This document shows, piece by piece, positions 1 through 7,715 of a DNA stretch of 14,385 bases (the stretch's first letter is position 1; each line of letters begins with the position of its first letter). The notes under the pieces were generated by a model, which did no database searches, was not told where the DNA came from, and saw nothing but the letters and a program-made list of their open reading frames with translations. Made by a program: the position numbers and the translations under genes. This DNA is from DUZB01 sp964407525 (GTDB taxonomy: Bacteria; Desulfobacterota; DSM-4660; Desulfatiglandales; Desulfatiglandaceae): positions 1 to 14,385 of the forward strand of contig CAYOWC010000102.1 in NCBI GenBank assembly GCA_964407525.1. The letters run 5' to 3'.

Positions 1-1826
1 CCTAATGTGGTGGTGAATTGGACCGATGTTCCGGCGTTCACCGGAGTTCCCGACATGTCGGTGAGTGTGGCAGTAATTACCGTGGAGCTTTTCCCGTCTG
101 CCGGGATGCTGGTGGGGGTGGCTTTCAGCACAATAGAAACAGCCCCTCCCTCAAACGTCACAGATATGCTTTGTGTCACTCCGTTTGCCGTTGCAGTGAC
201 AAGAGCGCTTCCGGCAGTGGTTTCTGCGATGAGAGAAACCGACACGATACCGGTGAGGTCGGGAGTGGTTACCGTATAGGACTTGGCGCCGTTGCTGAAT
301 TTCCCCAAAGTCGTTGAAAAGGTAACCGAAGCCCCAGGGTTCGCCGGGTTTCCTGCGCTGTCGGTGAGTGTGGCCGTGATCTTCGTGGAGGTACTCCCGT
401 CTGCCGGAATGCTTGTGGGATCGGCTGCCAAAATTATGGAAAAAGGATTTCCGCCTTTTTCGGTAAACGTCACGTACACCGATTGGGTGACACCGTTGGA
501 AGTCGCTGATACAAGGGCTAAGCCGGTCGAGTTCCCCGAAATCAGGGAGACTGTTACGATTCCACTGCTGCCTTGTGTTGACACCGTATAGGATGAACTG
601 CCGTTACTGAAGGCGCCTAAGCTTGTGGTGAAGGTCACCAGGGTCCCCGGGGTCACAGCCGCGCCGGTGCCATCCGTCAGACTAACCTGGATTGCAGAGG
701 AGCTTTTTCCGTCTGCCCATATGGTGGTGGGGGTAGCAGCAATTGTCATCGCCACGGGAGCGCCGCCGAAACCGATGTAGATTGTCTGGCTTACTCCATT
801 GGATGTGGCCGCCACGCGTGCGGATCCCGTCCCTGTAGAGGAAACCAGGGAGACCTTTACGATTCCGGTAGTGTCGGCAGTCTCTACCGAATAGGTTTTT
901 GATCCGTTTAGAAAAGAGCCCAAGGTTGTGGTGAAGGTTATGAGCGTTCCGGGTATTACCGCGGCCCCGTTGGCGTCTGTAATGGTTGCTGTAATGGTCG
1001 AAGTACTTTCTCCATCTGCGGCGATCTCAGCGGGGTCAGCTGTAAGCGTAATGGAGACCGGTTTGCCTCCAAAGCCTACATATAAGGCTTGAGTCACATT
1101 GTTGGATGTGGCGACCACCCGGGCAGATCCCGCAGTGGTGCTTGCTATGAGGGCCACCCTCAAGATTCCGGTTGCATCAGATGTTGCCGCCGTGTAGTTT
1201 TGAGCGCCATTTACGAATGTTCCCAAATTTGTTGTGAAAGAGACCTCGGTCCCTGCAGTAACCGGTGAACCGGTTCCATCGGTCAGGGTGGCCTTGATCT
1301 CTGTCGAGGTCAGTCCGTCGGCCGGAATCTTCGTGGGATCTGCTTCCAGCTTGAGGGTGACGGCCTGCCCCCCTATTGCGATGTAAACGGACTGGGATAC
1401 ATTGTTGGAATTTACGGTAATTTTGGCGGTCCCAGGAGTTTTGCCTGCTATCAAGGCGACCTGCGCCAGACCCGTGGGGGCGGCTTCCCAGTCGGGCCAT
1501 CCGTTGGCATCAAGGGGGGGCTGCGTCTGAACGCTATAGGAGGAACTTTGGTTCCTGAAATGCCCTAATGTTGTCTTAAACAATACGTCGGTGTAGTGGG
1601 GGACCGGGTTCCCGGCGCTATCCAATATTTTTGCAGTGATGATTGCGGAACTGCTGTTGTCCGCCGGCAGGGTCGAAGCATCCACAGCGAGGGTAATGGA
1701 ACCAGTTGCACCTGTACCGCCTCCTCCATCGCCGCCTCCGCCCCCGCAGGAAGCCAGGAACAGGGAAAGGCCAAAGACGAAAACGCTCGTCAGGATAGAT
1801 CGGAAAGTTCCATTTTTTCTCATCAT
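1..1826 (-). CDS. Large Ig-like (Big_1) repeat lipoprotein, 3' end beyond window
   Basis: Open from an ATG at 1826 to the window edge with no stop (608 codons plus 2 bases), so the C-terminus is missing. Two ATGs are adjacent (1826 and 1823), with an AGGAGA ribosome site just upstream. The N-terminus has a signal peptide with lipobox LASC (Cys27), followed by a Gly/Asp-rich linker. Five complete and one partial repeat of about 100 residues follow, starting near bases 1700, 1364, 1061, 759, 450 and 147. Each has the pattern PADG.S...I.ATLTD..G.PV..GT.V.FTT.LG.F, then a G..VSLI stretch and a closing S-N-G-V-T-Q-S strand. This matches bacterial Ig-like domain 1 (invasin/intimin type). The first repeat carries an extra Pro-rich loop. 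Such proteins are usually surface adhesins or spacers on an outer-membrane lipid anchor. A link to pili is only suggested by position. Confidence in the fold is high, in the function low. Confidence 0.85.
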   Translation of the reverse strand, partial: MMRKNGTFRSILTSVFVFGLSLFLASCGGGGGDGGGGTGATGSITLAVDASTLPADNSSSAIITAKILDSAGNPVPHYTDVLFKTTLGHFRNQSSSYSVQTQPPLDANGWPDWEAAPTGLAQVALIAGKTPGTAKITVNSNNVSQSVYIAIGGQAVTLKLEADPTKIPADGLTSTEIKATLTDGTGSPVTAGTEVSFTTNLGTFVNGAQNYTAATSDATGILRVALIASTTAGSARVVATSNNVTQALYVGFGGKPVSITLTADPAEIAADGESTSTITATITDANGAAVIPGTLITFTTTLGSFLNGSKTYSVETADTTGIVKVSLVSSTGTGSARVAATSNGVSQTIYIGFGGAPVAMTIAATPTTIWADGKSSSAIQVSLTDGTGAAVTPGTLVTFTTSLGAFSNGSSSYTVSTQGSSGIVTVSLISGNSTGLALVSATSNGVTQSVYVTFTEKGGNPFSIILAADPTSIPADGSTSTKITATLTDSAGNPANPGASVTFSTTLGKFSNGAKSYTVTTPDLTGIVSVSLIAETTAGSALVTATANGVTQSISVTFEGGAVSIVLKATPTSIPADGKSSTVITATLTDMSGTPVNAGTSVQFTTTL

Positions 1827-1992
1827 TTTTTCTCCTAAATCGGAAAATTCTTTTTTTTTGGCGCGGATTGCAAGGATCACACGATCAATTTTTTGTTGTT
1901 ACACAAAGAATTCAGGCGCCTGACTTCTTCGAGTGAAAAAACCTCAAGAGGCGGTCAAACCCTTTGTGAGCAAAGATGACTTTTTCTCGTTC
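1827..1992. other. Gap upstream of the lipoprotein gene
   Basis: AT-rich 166-bp leader of the Ig-like lipoprotein gene. Apart from the AGGAGA ribosome site next to the start, I see no convincing sigma-70 or sigma-54 promoter. A short CCTC-TT-GAGG dyad followed by T6 on the minus strand (around 1936-1952) is too small to call a terminator. Confidence 0.4.
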
Positions 1993-2254
1993 TCATTTAC
2001 CCGCATGGGAATTGTTCCGTATGGGTCTATGCTGGAGCATAAGAGCCTCCTGCGCTTTCTCAGGCAAATCCAGAAGAACAAAGTAAGACTCCGGATAGAG
2101 ATAGTCCTGTGTGGATTCATCAATAATGCGCAGATATCCTTCCTGAGCAGCAGTCTCATCAGGCAGAAGCTGATAGTTTCACTTTTTCCAGATCTTCACA
2201 GTCTCTGTCTTCGATACAGATTGCAAACCTTAAAACTTGTAGTAAATGCCCCAT
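1993..2254 (-). pseudogene. Frameshifted small conserved-type gene (DESxxDYLYP family)
   Basis: Two overlapping minus-strand frames join into one small protein. The first starts at ATG 2254 and reads ...FAICIEDRDCEDLEKVK. The second is open from 2178 to the stop at 1993-1995 and reads YQLLPDETAAQEGY, then RIIDESTQDYLYPESYF, then ELP-like helix residues LDLPEKAQEALM. I recall a widespread family of 70-80 residue uncharacterised proteins with a Cys-Ile N-terminal strand, a 'LPDE.A...G..RVIDESGEDYLYP' core and a 'LP..AEEAL' end. The fit breaks near 2180-2175, where a single-base shift leaves one frame and enters the other. No good ribosome site precedes the ATG. A sequencing error is an alternative to real decay. 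The function of the family is not known to me. Confidence 0.6.
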
Positions 2255-2281
2255 AGCTATTGTTCCAAAAATGCTTTTATC

Positions 2282-2393
2282 TGCCCACTGTCCACTGTCC
2301 TCTGACCTCCGACTTCTGATCTCTGTCCTCCGACTTCTGATTTCTGTCTTCTGCCCTCTGCTTACTGCCTACTACTTACTCCCTACTCCCTAC
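2282..2393 (-). repeat. Heptanucleotide array, 16 units of GWRRNCA
   Basis: Read on the minus strand, 112 bp divide exactly into 16 seven-base units without a single indel: GTAGGGA twice, then GTAAGTA, GTAGGCA, GTAAGCA, GAGGGCA, GAAGACA, GAAATCA, GAAGTCG, GAGGACA and so on to GTGGGCA. Position 1 is G in all 16, position 2 is A or T, positions 3 and 4 are always purine, position 6 is C in 13 and position 7 is A in 14. The first unit contains the stop codon of the PilF-type gene. There is no spacer-repeat structure, so this is not CRISPR. Confidence 0.9.
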
Positions 2394-3163
2394 TGCCCTT
2401 CCAGCGTCCTCAGCATAACCTGGGCCTTTGTTGCTCCTTTTCCTTCCCCTCCATACTTGACGGCTAACTTCAATTCTTTGATGGCGTCTTCTTTTTTGTC
2501 CATTCTGAGAAGAAGCCGTGCCATGAGGAGATGGGCGCCCGAATCTCTCGGAAAGGAGAGGTTGGCGTCCTTATAGGCTTCCAAAGCCTTGTCCCAATCT
2601 TGCCTGGCCTCATAAGCACGGGCCAGGTTCAGGTATGCCATGAAGTAGGAACCGACTGTCTTGATGGCAAGCTGGTAGTTTTCAATGGCGTTCTCGTAAT
2701 CCCCCTTGTTGAAATAGGCTGTCCCCATGTTATTGTAGGCGAACTGGGGTGTCTCGTAGAGTAGATTGTTGGCGGCGTCCTTAAAACAGAAGATGGCCTT
2801 GTCCCATTTTCCCATAAGCAGGTAAACGGTGCCCAGGTTGTTCCAGGCCTCGGGGAAATTAGACTTGTATTTCAGGGCCCGGTTGAAGTACTGGATCGAA
2901 AGATCGTATTTGCCCATATCCCTGCAGGCCAGGGCAATCTCCTGATTCAAATCGGGGTTTTTCGGGTCCAGTTTGTGGGCTTTCTGGAGTTCGGCGTACC
3001 CTTGCCTCACCTTCCCATCCGCTACCAGGGCGTTGCCCAGATTCCTCAGGGCCTCCGCCCGTCTGAGTTCGCCGGTTCGGTTTGTCGCGCAGGAGGCGAG
3101 AAAAACCGGGAGGAGAATCAGGAGCAACAGGAAGGAACACCGGGAACGAAACTTTACCGACAT
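2390..3163 (-). CDS. pilF: PilF/PilW-type TPR lipoprotein (secretin pilotin)
   Basis: This 257-residue protein has an N-terminal signal peptide with a Leu-rich core and lipobox LASC (Cys25), then five to six tetratricopeptide repeats from about residue 36 to 245, for example AWNNLGTVYLLMGKWDKAI and YNNMGTAYFNKGDYENAI. This is the layout of PilF/PilW, the outer-membrane lipoprotein that helps PilQ multimers insert and assemble. The gene starts 5 bp after the pilQ stop, so it is almost certainly co-transcribed and perhaps translationally coupled; AGGGG in the end of pilQ may serve as its ribosome site. The stop codon TAG lies inside a heptamer array. A generic TPR lipoprotein is the alternative, but position beside pilQ makes the pilotin role likely. 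Confidence 0.85.
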   Translation of the reverse strand: MSVKFRSRCSFLLLLILLPVFLASCATNRTGELRRAEALRNLGNALVADGKVRQGYAELQKAHKLDPKNPDLNQEIALACRDMGKYDLSIQYFNRALKYKSNFPEAWNNLGTVYLLMGKWDKAIFCFKDAANNLLYETPQFAYNNMGTAYFNKGDYENAIENYQLAIKTVGSYFMAYLNLARAYEARQDWDKALEAYKDANLSFPRDSGAHLLMARLLLRMDKKEDAIKELKLAVKYGGEGKGATKAQVMLRTLEGQ

Positions 3164-3168
3164 GCTGT

Positions 3169-5517
3169 TCAGACCCCTAACCCACTTGAATTGATTACCG
3201 ATGGCGTAAGGAAGATCAACAGTTCTGTTTTCCCCTCTGTCCTGCTTTCGGCTTTAAAGAGCCAACCCAGAAAGGGAATGTCCTTGAGCCACGGGATTCC
3301 TGAATCCGAGACCTGCTCCTCTTTTTGATAGATGCCTCCGATGACGACTGTCTCCCCGGTCTTTACGATCAGGGTACTCGTGATCTTCTTTTCAGTCCGT
3401 CCCGGTGGAGATTCCTGAATAATTCCTGTTCCCGTGTTCGATTGTTCAGAGGGAAGGGCTTTGTCGTCTGTTACCTCCACCACCATGGTCACGTGAGAGT
3501 TGTCCGCACTCACCGTGGGACTGACTTTCAGGGAGAGTACCGCGGGGATCTGTTCGAAACCGATGGTATCCTGGGTCCTGACGGAAAAGTATTCCACGGT
3601 CCCCCGTGAAACAAAGGCCTCCCCCCCGTTCACGGTCATCACCCTTGGGGCCGAGATGATGTTGACCTGCTGATCTTCCTGAGCCAGGGCCAGGGAGGCG
3701 TCCAGAGCGAGAGAACCCAGCCCCCCGCCGGTGAGCCAGCCGAGGGCCATCCCGATATTGGGTTCCCAGGATGCCGGGGCGTTGGTGGAAAACTGGGTGC
3801 TGCCTATGGAATTGGAACCGGAGTTGTACCAGTCCGCCTGAAATCCTGGAGTTTTGGTGTCCAGGGAACTCCACCTGATTCCCAGATCCCTGATAAAGCC
3901 CGTCGTAGCCTCCACCACCCGCGCTTCGATCATCACCTGTTTTTCAGCAACGTCCAGTTTGGAGATAAATTCCTTGACCTTGTCCACCTTGGCCCTCACG
4001 CCATTGGCGATGATCATGTTGGTCCCGGCGTCATAGGAGAGATACAGGTCCAGGGCCTTGATCTTGGTTGCTTTTCCCTGTTCCTCCTCGCCCTCTTCCT
4101 TTTCCTCTGATTCGCCTCCTTCGATGTCCAGAATGCCCATGACAGGGGGGTCGGCATTTGGGTCGCCCATCAGCATCTTGTATATGTCCCCTGCTTTTCT
4201 GTTCCGTATCACGATGAATTCAATGATCTTGGCTTCGAATATTCCCTGGAGCCGCTTGGCCGCCATGAGGGCGTTTTTTCGTTTCTTCTCGGCAATTTCC
4301 ATGTCTACCAGCTTGGTCCTGGGAACCACCCAGAGCACATCATTTTCAATCTGGTAGGTGAGTCCGTTGGGCCGAAGAATCATTTCGATGGCCTGATCCC
4401 AGGGGATGTCGTCCAGGGTCATGGAAATCTTTCCTTCAACATCAGACCCCCAGACTATATTGATGCCGGCCACTTCGGAGATTAACCGGAGAATATTTCT
4501 GATATCCGTGTCTACGAAATTAAAGCTCATGTGCTGGCCTGCGTACTGCTGAGACGTTGTTTCGTATATGATAGCTTTGGATTCCGTTCTCTTTCCGCTA
4601 CTGCTTTTCTTCGGGGGAGGTGTGGGCAAAATCTGAGGGGGGTTTCTTTTTGCCTGACCGACAATTTTTTCAGGACGCGGAGCCGAAGCGCGGGCAGCGC
4701 TTTTGGGGAAAGAGGCAAAATCCACCTGCAGGGCTGATCCGCTCCAGCTGATGTGATATGGGGCCAACTCTCTGAGTGTTATAATGAACGTGACATCCTG
4801 ACTGCCTTCGGGATGAATTACTTTTATGCGGTCCACTGCCCCTTCAAAGGATTTTGAATGGATTTCCTTTGCCAGTGAACGGCTTATGGTGGTGTCTTTG
4901 AAATCGAGAGAGAGAGCCTTCCCATTCAGTCTCGGCTGGTACGCCAACTCCTTTTCACTGAAAATAGCCAGTCTCGTCCTGTTTTTTTTCGGTTCAGACA
5001 CTTCCACTTTCAGGATCTGGGGAAGGAAAGAAGATGTCGATGGCGTGGCGACTTCTACGGTGTCTGCCCGTTCTGTTGATCCTGCCGGTCCGATTGCGAT
5101 CCGGATGAGGGGACCTTCCGTGGTTACTGTGCACGTATCCCCTTCCTCCCGCAGATAGATGACAATACCGGTGTATCCGGAACCGCGATCTTGTACGCTT
5201 ATATCCCGTACGGGGCCATTTTTTTCACTGATGGCGTGTGAAAATGTGTTGGAGGGGATACCTTTTATATCAAGGCAGATACGGGGAGGCGAAGACAGGG
5301 TGAAAAACGGGCTGAAAGTGGTTTCGGCGGAGCTTATAATGGAAATGACAGACGTATCGCCTTCCGGCGCTAACTGGATGGTCTCTAAAACAGGTGTCCC
5401 CGGGGCAATTTCATCCGGGGTTGCCTCAGGTGTGGCACAAGCCCACAGAAAAAGAGATGCGATCATAATGAGGGCATAAAACAGATGCCCTGCCAGTTTG
5501 CGGATTTTTCCATTCAT
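3169..5517 (-). CDS. pilQ: Type IV pilus secretin PilQ
   Basis: This 782-residue protein forms the outer-membrane ring through which the pilus passes. The signal peptide ends in lipobox LWAC (Cys27), so it is probably lipidated. Two AMIN-type peptidoglycan-binding domains lie at about residues 45-142 and 165-266. A Pro/Lys/Ser-rich linker follows, then the secretin/TonB short N-terminal domain from about 329 (FNFVDTDIRNILRLISEVAG) and an N1 domain from about 428. The secretin channel domain runs from about 527 (KQVMIEARVVEA) to the end, with hallmarks SAPRVMTVNGGEA, KTGETVVIGGIY, GIPWLKDIPFLGWLF and TELLIFLTP. A Glu-rich stretch at about residues 463-482 (ESEEKEEGEEEQGK) interrupts N1. GGGGAT lies 7 nt before the ATG. 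It follows the FlgO-like gene by 37 bp and pilF follows by 5 bp. Length is within the family range. Confidence 0.96.
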   Translation of the reverse strand: MNGKIRKLAGHLFYALIMIASLFLWACATPEATPDEIAPGTPVLETIQLAPEGDTSVISIISSAETTFSPFFTLSSPPRICLDIKGIPSNTFSHAISEKNGPVRDISVQDRGSGYTGIVIYLREEGDTCTVTTEGPLIRIAIGPAGSTERADTVEVATPSTSSFLPQILKVEVSEPKKNRTRLAIFSEKELAYQPRLNGKALSLDFKDTTISRSLAKEIHSKSFEGAVDRIKVIHPEGSQDVTFIITLRELAPYHISWSGSALQVDFASFPKSAARASAPRPEKIVGQAKRNPPQILPTPPPKKSSSGKRTESKAIIYETTSQQYAGQHMSFNFVDTDIRNILRLISEVAGINIVWGSDVEGKISMTLDDIPWDQAIEMILRPNGLTYQIENDVLWVVPRTKLVDMEIAEKKRKNALMAAKRLQGIFEAKIIEFIVIRNRKAGDIYKMLMGDPNADPPVMGILDIEGGESEEKEEGEEEQGKATKIKALDLYLSYDAGTNMIIANGVRAKVDKVKEFISKLDVAEKQVMIEARVVEATTGFIRDLGIRWSSLDTKTPGFQADWYNSGSNSIGSTQFSTNAPASWEPNIGMALGWLTGGGLGSLALDASLALAQEDQQVNIISAPRVMTVNGGEAFVSRGTVEYFSVRTQDTIGFEQIPAVLSLKVSPTVSADNSHVTMVVEVTDDKALPSEQSNTGTGIIQESPPGRTEKKITSTLIVKTGETVVIGGIYQKEEQVSDSGIPWLKDIPFLGWLFKAESRTEGKTELLIFLTPSVINSSGLGV

Positions 5518-5554
5518 GTTGTTATCCCCGGTTTGAATTCGTCCTCTTCTACGA

Positions 5555-7000
5555 TCATAATCCGAAAACCTTGAATACTTCTGTTATCTTCCTGATCCCT
5601 TTTACGGGATCATCCTTACTTCCTTCTATTTCAACCCTTCTGACAAAGATCTGTGGTATGTCCCTGCGATAGACGTAGTTGACCACGTAGATGTTCAGCC
5701 CCGGTTTTACAGAAAACTTGAATCTTGTCACAAACTCCGCCCTGGGTCTCTTGGTCCCGTAGTCACTTTCCGCCATCGGCATCAAGGTTGCAGTAGCGAC
5801 ATGAAGTCCCACCGACATCATGATGGGCCAATCCTGGTCCGCGGTGTGCAGTTTCCACCCCATGCCGGTTTCCAGAAGGGAAAGTCTCTTGCTTTTGCCG
5901 GGCCTGTTCCACAGGTACATGAAACGAAGGCCGGTATCGCCTTTTTCAAACGGGATGAAATAGTAATCGCTGCTTTTCTGGAGAACGTACGGTTCGAGCG
6001 GGTAGGCGGAATCTGCGCTTGTTTTGATGACAAGAGAACTTTCTTTAATGATATAGCTCAGTTCCTTCAAGGTATCCGGACTTTTGACACGACTTTGCAT
6101 CACCTGGCCCGTTCGGTTACGAAGGGCCCCTGCATTTTCTTCCTTTCTCATATCATAGACCAGCCCATCCCCTTTAATCTGCCAGGTAGGGTTGAGGTCG
6201 TCGCAGAGAGGCTGGCTCAGGAAGATCACCTTTGCCAGGTTTTGCTCTTTTTGAAAAGCCATGATCTCTTTTTCTCCCGGGATTACAATCCGGGTAAAAA
6301 AATCAAAGCCCGATTTGGTCAAGTTTACTTTCCACTGGTCCGGCACGTCTTTTCCACCGTCTTGAATGTCTCGATCAAACGGTTCCAGTTCCCATTTGTT
6401 GTAGTGGGGCGGAACGGTTCCCCAGAGGGAGATCCGGCACCGCAGATCTGCCAGGGATACGGTATTTATTGTGCCCAGAAAATAAACATCCGCTCCCACC
6501 TCATCCGCCATCCGTTCTCTTAACATATGGCTTTGATCAAATTTATCGGCGGACAGCGCCATCCCTTCGATAAATTCCTGAACAGGCACAAGCTCAAACT
6601 GATTGTGACTTCCAAAGGCGAGTCTGATCCTGTTTGAAATGTATCTTGAGCCTACGGTAATGTTTCCTTCCTGATCAGCCAAATCAAAGATCGCAATTTT
6701 TATGACCGGTTTGTTTTTGTTGTGGAAATACTTTGTGGCGATTCTCTCCATCAGGGAATGCGAAAGATGGTCGATGCCGGCATTGAGCAGAGGGGTACCA
6801 TCGGTCATTGTCAATTCGACTTGTTTTCTTTCTTCCGTATCTTCCATAAGCCGAACACCGCCGCCACTACGTTGTGTTTGCTGATCGCCTGGATGCACTA
6901 CGATAGGGACTCCCCCGGCGCAATTGGCCGACTTCTGGTAAAACAATCCCAGCAACAGCATTAGAAACACAAATGAGATAATCTCTACAGCCCTTTTCAT
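5555..7000 (-). CDS. Secreted protein with FlgO-like domain in the pil operon
   Basis: I do not recognise a named gene for this 481-residue protein. It begins with a signal peptide (hydrophobic core at residues 7-20, probable cleavage near ANCA-GG at 29), so it acts in the periplasm or at the outer membrane. Residues about 78-180 resemble the FlgO/CsgG-like domain: a paired-helix start (LSHSLMERIATKYF), a strand VIKIAIFDLAD, then ITVGSRYISNRIRLAF, a FELVPVQEF strand, and the ending ADEVGADVYFLGTI. FlgO-type proteins are outer-membrane associated and affect flagellum stability. Residues 181-481 are mixed alpha/beta without a motif I know. The ATG at 7000 has GGAGAGG just upstream. The gene lies between pilP and pilQ on the same strand, so a role in secretin placement or pilus stability is an inference from position. 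Confidence 0.75.
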   Translation of the reverse strand: MKRAVEIISFVFLMLLLGLFYQKSANCAGGVPIVVHPGDQQTQRSGGGVRLMEDTEERKQVELTMTDGTPLLNAGIDHLSHSLMERIATKYFHNKNKPVIKIAIFDLADQEGNITVGSRYISNRIRLAFGSHNQFELVPVQEFIEGMALSADKFDQSHMLRERMADEVGADVYFLGTINTVSLADLRCRISLWGTVPPHYNKWELEPFDRDIQDGGKDVPDQWKVNLTKSGFDFFTRIVIPGEKEIMAFQKEQNLAKVIFLSQPLCDDLNPTWQIKGDGLVYDMRKEENAGALRNRTGQVMQSRVKSPDTLKELSYIIKESSLVIKTSADSAYPLEPYVLQKSSDYYFIPFEKGDTGLRFMYLWNRPGKSKRLSLLETGMGWKLHTADQDWPIMMSVGLHVATATLMPMAESDYGTKRPRAEFVTRFKFSVKPGLNIYVVNYVYRRDIPQIFVRRVEIEGSKDDPVKGIRKITEVFKVFGL

Positions 7001-7022
7001 GAACCTCTCCTCATTCTCATGA

Positions 7023-7116
7023 GTGACAAGTGATAGGTGATAAGTGATGTGCGATTCAGATTGTTTACGGTTTACAGTTAAAATAGCCTACAAATGTCAA
7101 CCGTGAACCCTGAACC
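7023..7116. repeat. Heptamer tracts between pilP and the FlgO-like gene
   Basis: Three short runs with a 7-nt period sit in the 118-bp gap. On the plus strand these are GTGACAA, GTGATAG, GTGATAA, GTGATGT (7023-7050), GTTTACG, GTTTACA, GTTAAAA (7063-7083), and GTCAACC, GTGAACC, CTGAACC (7096-7116). The runs are out of phase with each other and differ in unit sequence. The third run ends 2 bp from the pilP stop codon. No terminator is visible, so transcription probably continues into the next gene. Confidence 0.75.
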
Positions 7117-7118
7117 AC

Positions 7119-7712
7119 TCATTCGAAGAGTTCATCCTGCATCTTGAGTTCCACTGGCTTGAACTTGATTTGGAACTTTTTGTTCAGATAAGGTTCTTCG
7201 ATAACAATCGTTTTGTTGCTATACAATATTTTTTTTATGATTCCCCCGTTTGTTCCGATGGCAATACCCTTTTTCAATATGAATCCCATGCCTCTCGGGT
7301 CCCTGACCATGGCCCAGTCTTTTTTTCCGTCCTGAACAATGGCGGTGAGAGTAAGCTGAGACAGTTCCAGTTTCTGCAATTCTGTTTTTTGCTCTTTGAG
7401 CTTTTCAAGCATTCTCTCCGCTGCAATCTGCTCCTGTTTCAGCTTCTCTTCCCTTGCAAGCTGTTCTTTTCTCTTTCTCTCATTTTCCAGTGATTCATTT
7501 TGCTTGCTTCGGATAAAATAGGAGACAAAGGGGTCCGGCAGTTTTTCCGGATCAAAAGAAGGCCGCGATTTTGGCGTTTCCGGTTTCATGGTCTCTTGTG
7601 TCTCTTTCTCTACCTGGTTTCCGGCCAGAACCGGCGAAAAAACGAAGTCGGCACACACCATTATGAACGCGCAGGAGAAAAACAGAAGATATGTTATGAG
7701 GCGTATAAACAT
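7119..7712 (-). CDS. pilP: Type IV pilus alignment protein PilP
   Basis: This 197-residue protein has a signal peptide or membrane anchor at residues 4-30 (possible cleavage VLA-GN). Unlike many PilP proteins it has no clear lipobox, although Cys14 and Cys20 lie inside the hydrophobic stretch. A Pro-rich segment leads to the usual DPF motif (60-62), followed by a long charged coiled coil (about 70-118) and the compact beta domain of PilP (about 119-185: LTAIVQDGKKDWAMVRDP and GFILKKGIAIGTNGGIIKKI). PilP binds the PilN/PilO dimer and the N domains of PilQ, linking the inner-membrane platform to the secretin. It starts 3 bp after the pilO stop, with AAGGGG from the end of pilO as ribosome site. 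Confidence 0.93.
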   Translation of the reverse strand: MFIRLITYLLFFSCAFIMVCADFVFSPVLAGNQVEKETQETMKPETPKSRPSFDPEKLPDPFVSYFIRSKQNESLENERKRKEQLAREEKLKQEQIAAERMLEKLKEQKTELQKLELSQLTLTAIVQDGKKDWAMVRDPRGMGFILKKGIAIGTNGGIIKKILYSNKTIVIEEPYLNKKFQIKFKPVELKMQDELFE

Positions 7713-7715
7713 GGC

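Noticed and set aside
1936..1952. Rho-independent terminator
   Set aside because: The stem is only 4 bp with a 2-nt loop, which would not form a stable hairpin despite the following T run.
1933..2256. 107-residue plus-strand reading frame
   Set aside because: It has no ribosome site or recognisable motif and is antisense to the frameshifted small gene, which fits a known protein pattern.
2282..2393. CRISPR array
   Set aside because: Units are 7 bp and contiguous, with no 20-40 bp repeats or unique spacers and no cas genes nearby.
5801..6523. 240-residue plus-strand reading frame
   Set aside because: It is antisense to the FlgO-like gene, has no ribosome site or recognisable domain, and the minus-strand frame has a signal peptide and family-like motifs.
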